NCBI GenBank assembly: GCA_028826165.1
Contig: JAPDFW010000002.1
Location: forward strand, 1-64,000
Source: Anaeramoeba ignava
Lineage: Eukaryota; Metamonada; Anaeramoebidae
Direction: 5' to 3'
Length of the DNA: 64,000 nucleotides
This document shows positions 1 through 9,180 of the stretch, in pieces. Position numbers and translations under genes: made by a program. The notes under the pieces were generated by a model that searched no databases, had not been told where the DNA came from, and was given only the letters and a program-made list of their open reading frames with translations. Position 1 is the stretch's first letter, and the number at the start of each line of letters is the position of its first letter.

Positions 1-2
1 TC

Positions 3-1671
3 ATCAGGAAGATTATCAACAATTTTCCTTTTAAAAATGGAAAAGCAATAGAATATTTAAACCAAAGAAATTCAAATAAAAATCCTGAAAAAATCCAAAT
101 TGAAAATATTCAAAAAGTAACTGTCGGAACTGGAAATGAAGCTATTTTAACAATAGAAGGAAATGTATTTGCCAAAGGAGAAGATATTAATCCAAAAAAT
201 CTAAATCAATTTATCAATATTTCATCATTAATTAAAGATACAAATGATAGAATAATTGAAGATATTGTTTCTGGAAGATTTTCAATTTATTTATTAACTT
301 CAAATCAAAATGCTTATGGAATTGGTTCAAATGAAGATGGTCAACTTTGTTTTTATTCTGAAATACTTCCAAAAACAGAAAAACCAATTTTAATGATGAA
401 AAAATGTTTCTAAAATATTTTCAGGAAATTCTTCAAATCATGTTTTTCTTTTAAGTTCAAATCAAGAATTATTCTCATGTGGATGGAATGAATATAGTCA
501 AGTTGGATTAGGAGAATCAAGAAAAGAAGAAAGAATCCAAAAATTAACCAAAATCCAAAATATTCCAAAAGGTAAAATAATTGATATTCAATGTGGATAT
601 TCTCATTCAATAATGTTGATTGAAAATCAAAATCAAAATCAAAATCCAAAAAGAAAAATTTATTCATGTGGAAATTGGAGATATAATGGACTTGGTAAAA
701 ATCAAGATACTTATGAATTTACTGAAATCAAATCATCTTTATTTAAAAATGATAATATTCTTGATTTTTCTGTTGGATATGCTCATACTTTGATTTTAAC
801 TTCCAAATCAAAATTAATAGTATTTGGATATAATGAATATGGTCAATTAGGAACTGGAAATACAAATGATTATTCAATTCCAATTCAAATTGAACTTCCT
901 AAATTAAGATTTAATGAAGATATTTCCAATTATCATATTTCTTGTGGATATTCAAAATCATTTATTTATTATTCTCCTTTTCTTTCTCCTTTTTCCAATC
1001 TTGAAGAAGATTTGATAAAATTATTTAGAAGAAAAGAATTTTGTGATATTTCATTTAAAACCAAAAATGGAGAAATAATCAAAGCTCATAAATTAATATT
1101 GAAATATAGATTAAATCAAAATCAAAATCAAATTGAAAAACTTCAAGAAATTATTTCAAAAAAATCAATTAAAGAATTAAATCAAATATTTGAAATAATT
1201 TATTCAAACAATTCCATAATAAATCCAAAATTATATTCTGAAATTAAAGAAATTATAAATTCCAATGAAAAAAGTGAAGAAACAATGAAAAGAATTTATT
1301 TAAATGAAAATGAAAATGAAAATGAAAAAGATTTTATTATTGAAAGAAAAGAAAAACAATATAAATTTCCTAAATTAATATTAATAATGAGAAGTGAATT
1401 ATATCGAGGAATGTTTTTATCTGTAACAGAAGATACTTCAAATAAAGTTACAGATTATAGTGAATTAAGTAATAAATCATTCCAAATATTTGAATATTGG
1501 ATTTATTCAAATCAAATTAAAGATGAAATTCAAATTACACAAGAAATCATTGATGAAATTGAAATTGGAATTGATTATTTTCAATTAAATCAAACAAATC
1601 CAAATTTATTTGATTTATTAATTAACAAATTTAATAATCAAAAAAAGAAAAATGATTGTTTAATTTTTTAA
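3..1671 (+). CDS. RCC1-repeat / BTB domain protein, 5' truncated, one frame break
   Basis: The first ~330 visible residues are RCC1-type beta-propeller blades, recognisable by repeated G-H-L-CG patterns such as GYSHSIML, GYAHTLIL and FGYNEYGQLGTG. A BTB-like segment follows at about 1009-1210 (FCDISFKTKNGEIIKAHKLIL), and a second BTB-like piece at about 1330-1620 (KDFIIERKEKQYKFPKLI). RCC1-BTB proteins are usually GTPase-regulatory or ubiquitin-ligase adaptors; the substrate is unknown here. The gene runs in from the left edge. Bases 3-413 read in one frame to a TAA at 411-413, and the RCC1 repeat resumes one base out of register (KIFSGNSSNHVFLL). Dropping one T near 409-411 restores the blade, so this looks like a one-base insertion rather than an intron; the apparent 19-base GT..AG segment at 406-424 would create a TGA. 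Function is inferred from domains only. Confidence 0.75.
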
Positions 1672-2180
1672 ATAAGAAATTATTGAAGAACTTCAAACAG
1701 AAATTAATTTTTTCCAATTAAAATTAAAATTAAAATTAAAATTAAAATTAAAATCAAAATTAAAATTGAAATCAAAATCAAAATTAAAATCAAAATTAAA
1801 ATTAAAATTAAAATTAAAATTAAAATCAAAATTAAAATTAAAATCCAAATTAAAATCAATATTAAAATTAAAATTAAAATTAAAATTAAAATCAAAATTA
1901 AAATTAAAATTAAAATCAATATCCAATTAAAATAATTACCATTTTTTTTCAGAAATGGCAAATTCAAGTTGAAAAATTAAAATGATCTTTTTGACACAAA
2001 AAAAAAATAAAAAATGAATGGAATTGATCAAAAAAAAAAGAGGGATTTTTTATATAAAAGAAATAAATACCCACAAAAAATCCATTTTTCAATTTGATTA
2101 AAAAAATTTTTAAATTTTAAATTTTAAATTTTAAATTTTCAATTTTCAATTTTTAGAAACTAAAAAAAAATTTAAAAAAG
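1672..2180. repeat. Intergenic stretch with AAAATT/AAAATC hexamer array
   Basis: Bases ~1718-1930 are a degenerate tandem of AAAATT and AAAATC. Just before it, a frame shifted relative to the upstream gene reads EIIEELQTEINFFQLK; just after it, 1953-1985 reads KWQIQVEKLK then stop. These may be remnants of a C-terminal coiled coil of the RCC1-BTB gene. No GT donor lies between them, so an ordinary intron does not connect them. The rest (1990-2180) is poly-A/T-rich DNA with AATTTTAA repeats before the nitroreductase start. No other gene is visible. Confidence 0.6.
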
Positions 2181-3824
2181 ATGGAAAAAACAGAAGAAAA
2201 AGTGTGTGAAATAATAAAAAAAAGAACAACGATTAGAAGTTTTATCAAGAAGGAAATTCCACAAGAATTACTAGATGAAATATTGCAAGTTGTTCAATCA
2301 TGTCCAACAGCCGGAAATCTTCAAGGATTCAAAGTGTATGTTGTTAAAAAGCAGGAAATTAAGAAAAAGCTTTCAGAATCAGCTTGGTCTCAAAAACATG
2401 TTCTTGAAGCTGATGTTGTTCTTGTTTTTTTTGCTTATCCTCAACGTTCTTCTAAAAAATATGGTCAAAGAGGTCAGAATTTGTATTGCTATCAAGATGC
2501 TACTATTGCTTGTTCTTATGCTCAAATTGCTGCTCATGCTCTTGGTCTTTCTTCTGGTTGGGTAATATTTAATTTAATTTAATTTGAATACTTATTTAAT
2601 TTGAATACTTATTTAATTTGATTTAAATTAATTTAATTTGGAATTATATTTGGAATTGATTTGAATATTTAATTTAATTTAAATATTTATTTAATTTAAT
2701 TTAATTTAATTTAAATATTTGATTTAATTTAAATATTGATTTGATTTAAATATTTATTTAATTTAATTTAATTTAATTTAAATATTTGATTTAATATTAA
2801 TTTAATTTAAATATTTAATTGGATTTAATTTAATTGGATTTAATTTAAATATTTGATTTGAATTTAAATATTTGATTTGATTTAAATATTTAATTTGGAA
2901 TTATATTTGGAATTGATTTAATTTAATTTGAATAAAATATTTATTTGGAATTATATTTGGAATTGATTTAAATATTGATTTGATTTAAATATTTGATTTG
3001 AATTTAAATATTTGATTTATTTTTAATATTAATTTAATTTAATTATTAATTTAATTTAAATATTGATTTGGATTTAATTTAATTTGATTTAAATATTTGA
3101 TTTAATTTGATTTAAATATTTGATTTAATTTAAAATATTTGATTTAATTTAAATATTTAATTTAAATATTGATTTGATTTGGAATTATATTTGGAATTAA
3201 TTTAAATATTTATTTTTAATATTAATTTAATTTAAATATTGATTTGGATTTAATTTAATTTGATTTAAATATTTGATTTAATTTAAATATTTGATTTAAT
3301 TTAAATATTTGATTTGAATTTAAATATTTGATTTATTTTAATATTTGATTTAATTTAATTTTAATTTGGAATTATATTTGGAATTGATTTGAATATTGAT
3401 TTGATTTAAATATTTGATTTGAATTTAAATATTTGATTTATTTTAATATTTGATTTAAATATTGATTTGAATTTAAATATTTGATTTAATTTAAATATTT
3501 GATTTAAATATTTGATTTAATTTAAATATTTAATTTGATTTAATTTAATTGGATTTAATTTAAATATTTGATTTAATTTAAATATTTAATTTGATTTAAT
3601 TTGATTTAATTTAAATATTTGATTTGAATTTAAATATTTGATTTAATTTAAATAAGGTTGGTGCCTTTAATGATGATGAAATCAAAAAGATTTGTAATGC
3701 TGAAGATGAATTAATTCCTGTTGCAATGTTACCTCTTGGATATGTTGATCCTGAATCCAAGAAAAAAGCAGAAGAAAAAGGAAAATCAAGATTACCACAA
3801 GAAGAAATTGTTCATTTCCTCTAA
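2181..3824 (+). CDS. Nitroreductase-family flavoprotein (two exons)
   Basis: Exon 1 is 2181-2561, exon 2 is 3657-3824; both joins are phase 0, giving 182 residues, normal for a compact nitroreductase. The N-terminus has the FMN-phosphate-binding pattern KKRTTIRSF (about residues 13-21), then SCPTAGNLQGFKVYVV, the QDATIACSYAQIAAHALGLSSGW helix region and, across the splice, GWVGAF, ending in an AMLPLGY strand. Family members are FMN-dependent NAD(P)H oxidoreductases that reduce nitro compounds, quinones or related substrates; the substrate here cannot be told. No targeting peptide is evident, so it is probably cytosolic. The intron is 1,095 bp of repeats. Nitroreductases in anaerobic protists are often of bacterial origin; if so here, the intron was gained after transfer. 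Confidence 0.85.
2562..3656 (+). repeat. Intron of nitroreductase gene: TTTAAATATTTGATT-type array
   Basis: The donor is GTAATA at 2562 and the acceptor ends AAATAAG at 3656. Between them lies a degenerate tandem mixture of ATTTGATTTAAAT and TTTGGAATTATATTTGG units. By eye I find no AG and no GT inside the array, although G is frequent: it always follows T or G and precedes A or G. Confidence 0.85.
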
Positions 3825-4123
3825 AGAAATCATTTCTTTTTTTTTCAGTTGAAAAAACAATTTCAAAAAAAGAAAAAAGGGAAAACAAAAATAATTTTTT
3901 TTTTGTTCCACTTTTTTTTTTGTTCCAATTTTATCTTTTTGGAACTTTCAAAACATTTTTCAAATCAAATTTCCAATAAATTCAAATTGAATTCTTTTTT
4001 TTTTATTTTTAATTTTAAAAAGAAAAATATTAATCATTATTTTATTAAAATGACTAATTCAATTTTTTTTTTATTTTTATTTTCATTTTATTTTTTTCAT
4101 TTTTTTCAATTTATTATTTGATA
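3825..4123. other. Intergenic, T-rich, upstream of TRAPPC3
   Basis: No gene is seen. The stretch is poly-T/poly-A-rich and includes a TTTGTTCCACTTTTT element at about 3902-3916 with a second GTTCC copy just after it. The reverse complement, AAAAAGTGGAACAAA, recurs at 6710-6725 and 12955-12968. Confidence 0.5.
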
Positions 4124-6602
4124 ATGTCCAGATCACAAAAAAAAATTGATAAAATTGTAAACGAACAAAAAAAGCATTTCCAAACAAATTTATAAACAAA
4201 TTTATAAATAAATTTACAATTAAATTTATAATTAATTTTATAAACAAATTTATAATTATATTTATAATTATATTTATAATTAAATTTATAATTAAATTTA
4301 TAATAAAATTTATAATAAAATTTATAATTAATTTTATAATTATATTTATAATTAAAAAAAAACTTTTTGATAAAAATAGAATTTTGAGATTTTTACATTA
4401 ACTTATGGAGAAATTGTAACAACTCTTCTTAAAGATTATGAAGATGTTGAAGAAGTAAATAACCAACTTGATAAAATGGGATATTCAATGGGAATTCGAA
4501 TGGTTGATGAATTTTTAGCTTTTACTGGTCTTAATAAATGTAGTGATTTTAGAGATACTGCTGATGCAATTGCAAATGTAAAAAACTAAATTAAATTAAA
4601 TTTAAAAACATTTATAAATTAAATTACAAAACATTTATAAATTAAATTACAAAATATTTATAAATTAAATTAAAAAACATTTATAAATTAAATTTAAAAA
4701 CATTTATAAATTAAATTTAAAAACATTTACAAATTAAATTTAAAAACATTTATAAATTAAATTGAATTGAAAACAAATTAAATTTAAAAACATTTATAAA
4801 TTAAATTACAAAACATTTACAAATTAAATTGAAAATATAAATAGAAAGCATTTCCTTTATTTCTTGGATTTCCTGCTGGAATTCAAAATTTTGATGAAAA
4901 AAAAAAAGAATTTTCATTGGTTCTTGATCAAAATCCATTAATTGAATTTGTAGAATTACCACCAAAATACAAAGGATTATTTTATTGCAATATTTTATGT
5001 GGAATTATTCGGTAAAACAAAAACAAATTTAAAATAAATTCAAAACAAATTCAAAACGAATTAAATTCAAAATGAAAATTAAATTGAAAACAAAATAAAA
5101 TTAAATTCAAAACAAATTCAAAACAAATTCAAAACAAATTCAAAACAAATTAAAAATAAATTCAAAACAAATTCAAAACAAATCCAAATTGAATTCAAAT
5201 TTATTAATGAAAATTAAATTGAAAACAAAATAAAATTAAAACAACAAATTCAAAACAAATTCAAAATGAATTAAATTCAAAACAAATTAAAAATGAATTC
5301 AAAATGAATTAAATTGAATTCAAAACAAATTAAATTAAATTCAAAACAAATTCAAAACAAATTGAAAATAAATTCAAAACAAATTCAAATTAAATTCAAA
5401 ATAAATTCAAAACAAATTAAATTGAAAAACAAATTAAACTCAAAACAAATTCAAAACAAATTCAAAACAAATTCAAAATAAATTCAAAATGAATTCAAAA
5501 TAAATTTAAATTCAAATTCAATTTAAATTCAAAAATAAATTCAAAATTAATTTAAATTCAAAATTAAATTCAAAACAAATTAAATTCAAAATGAATTCAA
5601 ATTTATTAATGAAAAATAAATTGAAAACAAAATAAAATTAAAACAAAAACAAATTCAAAACAAATTCAAAACAAATTAAATTGAAAACAAAACAAATTCA
5701 AAACAAAAATAAATTGAAAACAAATTAAATTCAAAACAAATTCAAAATAAATTCAAAACAAATTCAAAACAAATTCAAAACAAATTCAAAACAAATTCAA
5801 AATGAATTCAAAATGAATTCAAAACAAATTCAAAACAAATTCAAAACAAATTCAAAATGAATTAAATTCAAAACAAATTAAAACAAAAACAAATTCAAAA
5901 CAAATTAAATTCAAAATGAATTCAAAATGAATTCAAATTTATTAATGAAAAATAAATTGGAAACAAATTCAAAATAAATTGGAAACAAATTCAAAATAAA
6001 TTCAAAACAAATTCAAAACAAATTCAAAATGAATTCAAAATTAATTTAAATTCAAAATTAAACTCAAAACAAATTGAAAACAAATTCAAAATTAATTTAA
6101 ATTCAAAATTAATTTAAATTCAAAATTAAACTCAAAACAAATTTAAATTCAAATTCAATTTAAATTCAAAACGAATTCAATTTAAATTCAAAACAAATTA
6201 AATTCAAAATGAATTCAAATTTATTAATGAAAAATAAAATTAAAATTAAAACAAATTGAATTCAAATTTATTAATGAAAAATAAATTAAATTGAAAACAA
6301 ATCCAAATTGAATTCAAATTTATTAATGAAAAATAAATTGAAAACAAATTCAAAACAAATTCAAAACAAATTAAAATTAAATTCAAAACAAATTTAAATT
6401 TATTAATGAAAAATAAATTTAAATTCATAATTAATTTAAATTAAATTAAATTAAATTAAATTCAAAATAATTATTTAGAGGATCTCTTGAAATGCTTCAA
6501 ATTGATGTTGAGGCTAAATACAAAAAATGCGTTTTAAGAGGTGATGAACGTTCTGAAATTTTCATTAGTCTTAAACAAGATCCAAAAAAAGGAGATAAAT
6601 AA
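4124..6602 (+). CDS. TRAPPC3: TRAPP complex subunit 3 (Bet3) homologue, four exons
   Basis: Exons are 4124-4156, 4389-4577, 4845-5011 and 6479-6602, joined in phases 0, 0 and 2 to give 170 residues (human TRAPPC3 has 180). The protein begins MSRSQKK, then IFTLTYGEIVTTLLKDYED, NNQLDKMGYSMGIRMVDEF, a CSDFRDTADAIA segment, NPLIEFVELP, LFYCNILCGIIRGSLEML and VEAKYKKCVLRGDERSEI. All are Bet3 landmarks in order. The conserved cysteine that is palmitoylated in the mammalian protein is present (Cys62 here, before SDFRDTAD). Bet3 is a core subunit of the TRAPP guanine-nucleotide exchange complexes that act on Rab1-type GTPases at ER-Golgi membranes. The first exon is only 33 bases. Introns are all repeat arrays, the last 1,467 bp long. 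Confidence 0.95.
4157..4844 (+). repeat. Two repeat-filled introns of TRAPPC3
   Basis: Intron 1 (4157-4388) is built of ATTTATAATTAA-type units. Intron 2 (4578-4844) is an array of AAACATTTATAAATTAAATT (about 20 bp). The 189-bp exon 2 lies between them at 4389-4577. The two monomers differ from each other and from intron 3. Confidence 0.8.
5012..6478 (+). repeat. TRAPPC3 intron 3: 11-bp AAATTCAAAAC array
   Basis: The donor is GTAAAAC at 5012 and the acceptor TTATTTAG at 6478. The body is a tandem of an 11-bp unit AAATTCAAAAC with variants AAATTGAAAAC and AAATGAATTC, plus a recurring block AATTCAAATTTATTAATGAAA that appears six or seven times and gives a higher-order period. I see no internal GT or AG. 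Confidence 0.85.
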
Positions 6603-6777
6603 AAATATTTGCTTTTTTACTTTTTTGATAATTTTCTTTTCAAAAATTTTTTCTTTTTTGCTTTTTTCTTTTTTTCTTTTTTTTCTTTTCAAATATCCAA
6701 AAAAATAAAAAAGTGGAACAAAAAAAATTTTAAATTTATTTTGCTTTCTTATTTTTTAAAAAAAAAAAAAAGAAAAT
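6603..6777. other. Convergent intergenic stretch between TRAPPC3 and BTB-TLD gene
   Basis: The 175 bp between two converging 3' ends is poly-T/poly-A-rich and holds one AAAAAGTGGAACAAAAA element at about 6709-6725. There is no coding signal. Confidence 0.5.
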
Positions 6778-8876
6778 TCAAATAAAAAATGCTTCCAATT
6801 CATCAATTTTCCATTGATCAGAACTACCAGCTAAATAATAATTTAAAGAATCACCTTTTTCAATATTTTTAGGAGTTTGATAAGAAAAACCGAAACGAGA
6901 GAAAAAAATATCAAAATCATGAGTTGGATTGCCAGATCTTGAATAAATACCAACATCACCACCAAAATGTGGACCATGACTTGGTTCATAATAAATTGCC
7001 CATTTGATTTTTTTCTTGCGAATTTTGAATTTTTGGGGAATTCGATCTGGATCAATTCCACTTTGCAAAGAAAATAGAAACGCTTTTGAATCTGCAATAA
7101 AATTTGGTGTATTTTTTACAATCCAACCAACAGAAGTCCAACCGCCAAAAATAAAATTATCAGCTGTTTTCATAAGAATTAGAGTTTTTCCTTTTGAATC
7201 ACATTTTTGGTGAAAAATTTGCCCACAAAATCCATCTCTTTTTCCTGAATATCCTAATTTCATTGATAAAAAAAATTCATCATCTGCAATCCATCTTTGA
7301 AGTGTTTTTATAAAATGTTTATGATCTTTTCTTATAATTGCACTTTCTGGAAATCTGAAGCGCGGTGTGAACATTTGAATCAAATCTTGATTTTGGTTTT
7401 GATTTTGATTTTGATTTTGATTTTGAATTTGAATTTGAATTTGAATTTGATTTTGATTTTGATTTTGAATTTGATTTAGATTTTGATTTTGAATTAAATT
7501 TTGATTTTTATTTTGATTTTGATTTTGATTTTGATTTTGATTTTGATTTTGATTTTGGTTTTGGTTTTGATTTTGTATTTTTTTATCTTTGAAATTTGGA
7601 TTTATTGTTTTTTGAAAGTGTTCAAAAATATGATTTGGAATTAATCCTATTCGATGAAATTTTTGCATATTTTCAGTTTCGAATTCGCAGAAGCGAACTT
7701 TAGAAAGAAAGGGTTGAATTTTATCTCGAATGATTTGCAACATTTGATTTTGATTTAAATTTTGATTATTTTCATTATTTTGATTTTGATTTTGATTTAA
7801 ATTTTGATTTTCATTATTTTGATTTTGATTTTGATTTTGATTTTGATTTTGATTTTGATTTTGATTTTGATTTTGATTTTGATTTTGAATTTGATTTTCA
7901 TTTTGATTTAAATTTTGATTTTGATTTTGATTTTGATTTTGATTTTGATTTTGATTTTGATTTTGATTTTGATTTTGATTTTGATTTTGATTTTGATTTT
8001 GATTTTGATTTTGATTTTGATTTTGATTTTGATTTTGATTTTGATTTTGATTTTGATTTTGATTTTGATTTTGATTTTTGTTTTGATTTTGATTTTGATT
8101 TTGATTTTGATTTTGATTTTTGAATTTGATTTTTGATTTTGATTTTGATTTTCATTTAAATGTTCTAAATCCTCAACAGAAATATTTAATTTTGATTGAG
8201 ATTGAGCCCATTTAATAAGAGCATAAAAAAGCTCCATTTCATCATCAATCATAATCGGATCCATATTTAAAGCATTCATAAGTTCATTTTCCTGAAGAAA
8301 TTGGAAAGAATCATTTTGAATAATATCTTGAATATGGTCTGAAATGAATCTGAGAGAAAAATCATAAAGATTATTAAGACCAAAACAATTAGCCATATTA
8401 AGAATTTCAACGACATTTTGAGACGAAATTTTTTTGGTGATAAATTCGCCCAGAAAATCAAAGAAATCCTGATCAAAAAGCAGGAGTTTATGAGCAGAAA
8501 TTAAAAGATCAATAGCATTTTCTTCATCAATTTTAATTGTTCCTGTGTAAATGAATTGCAACATTTGCTCCATAATTTGGGGAGAAATGTCGTTGAATTC
8601 TACTTTTCCTTCTTCATATTCTTTCATTTTACTTCGGAAAAGCCCTTGGAAATACTGGCTTCTACAAGAAAGAATTGCACGATGACAATTGAACGTTATT
8701 TTTTGCTTTTCTTTTGTTTTTGTGTTTGTAATAATTATTTGAAAATCACTTAATGTTTCTGTTTTTTCATTTGTTAATAGGTTTTTGAGATTTAAAGAAA
8801 GTTCTGTTAAATTAGAATATGGTTGTGGAATTTGTAAAGAAAAACCAAAAATTTCTGACATAAAAAGAAAAAACAA
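6778..8876 (-). CDS. BTB-BACK-TLD protein, with frame breaks in an Asn-Gln tract
   Basis: Read from 8876 downward, the N-terminal half is a BTB domain (DFQIIITNTKTKEKQKITFNCHRAIL, then CRSQYFQGLF, EQMLQFIYTGTI) followed by BACK (NVVEILNMANCFGLNNLYDF, ELFYALIKWAQSQ). After an Asn-Gln tract the C-terminal half is a TLDc domain: FCGQIFHQKCDSKGKTLIL, FGGWTSVGW, DSKAFLFSL, HGPHFGGDVGIYS, near the end. The two halves are in different frames. The tract has two AAAAA runs (sense strand, plus-strand T-runs near 8112-8133) where AAAA is normal; removing one A from each joins the halves into ~698 residues with no other stop. BTB-TLD proteins are probable Cullin-3 adaptors; TLDc domains are linked to oxidative-stress protection and V-ATPase regulation. 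Specific function is unknown. It could instead be two adjacent genes, but the shared NQ frame argues against that. Confidence 0.8.
7370..8156 (-). repeat. Coding AATCAA hexamer tract (Asn-Gln) in BTB-TLD gene
   Basis: The sense strand carries (AATCAA)n with AATGAA, AATTTA and AAATTC variants at 7370-7580 and 7744-8156, separated by unique coding sequence (HRIGLIPNHIFEHFQKTINPNF). The uninterrupted core is about 7912-8080. The NQ frame is the one connected to the TLD domain. Confidence 0.85.
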
Positions 8877-9180
8877 AAAAAAAGAAAAAAAATGAAAAGA
8901 AAAAAATGAAAAATTTTTCTTTTGATTCCAATTTTAAATTTTTTTTTTTTTTATTATTTTTTTTAAAAAAAATTCTCATAAAAAAAAAAAAAACAAAAAC
9001 AAAAACAAAAACAAAAACAGAAATATTAAAAAAAAAAAATAGAAAGAAAGTCAGTTGAAAAAGCTTTTTACAATCTGAACGAAAGATTTTTTAAAAGAAC
9101 CGAAAAATTAAAATTAAAAAAATTAAAAAAAGAAAATCCAATTATAAAAAAAAAAAAAAAACCAATCAAAATTTTTTTGA
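8877..9180. other. Intergenic AT-rich stretch
   Basis: The stretch between the BTB-TLD start and the Ras stop consists of poly-A and poly-T runs and a short (AAAAAC)n run at about 8988-9018. Presumably it holds the BTB-TLD promoter and the Ras 3' end. No gene is seen. Confidence 0.5.

Noticed and set aside
406-424. 19-base mini-intron (GT...AG) in the RCC1-BTB gene
   Set aside because: Splicing it would create a TGA at the junction and remove the conserved KIFSG strand of the RCC1 blade; a one-base insertion explains the frame change better.
1658-1676. A second 19-base GT...AG mini-intron at the end of the RCC1-BTB gene
   Set aside because: The joined codon would be TAA, and nothing independent supports splicing.
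1693-1967. Two minus-strand readings of Asn-Phe and Ile-Leu repeats
   Set aside because: They are translations of the AAAATT/AAAATC intergenic array; neither has a non-repeat domain.
3849-4121. 90-residue Phe/Lys-rich plus-strand reading before TRAPPC3
   Set aside because: It is translated poly-T/poly-A with no domain; it lies upstream of, and in no splice relation to, the TRAPPC3 start.
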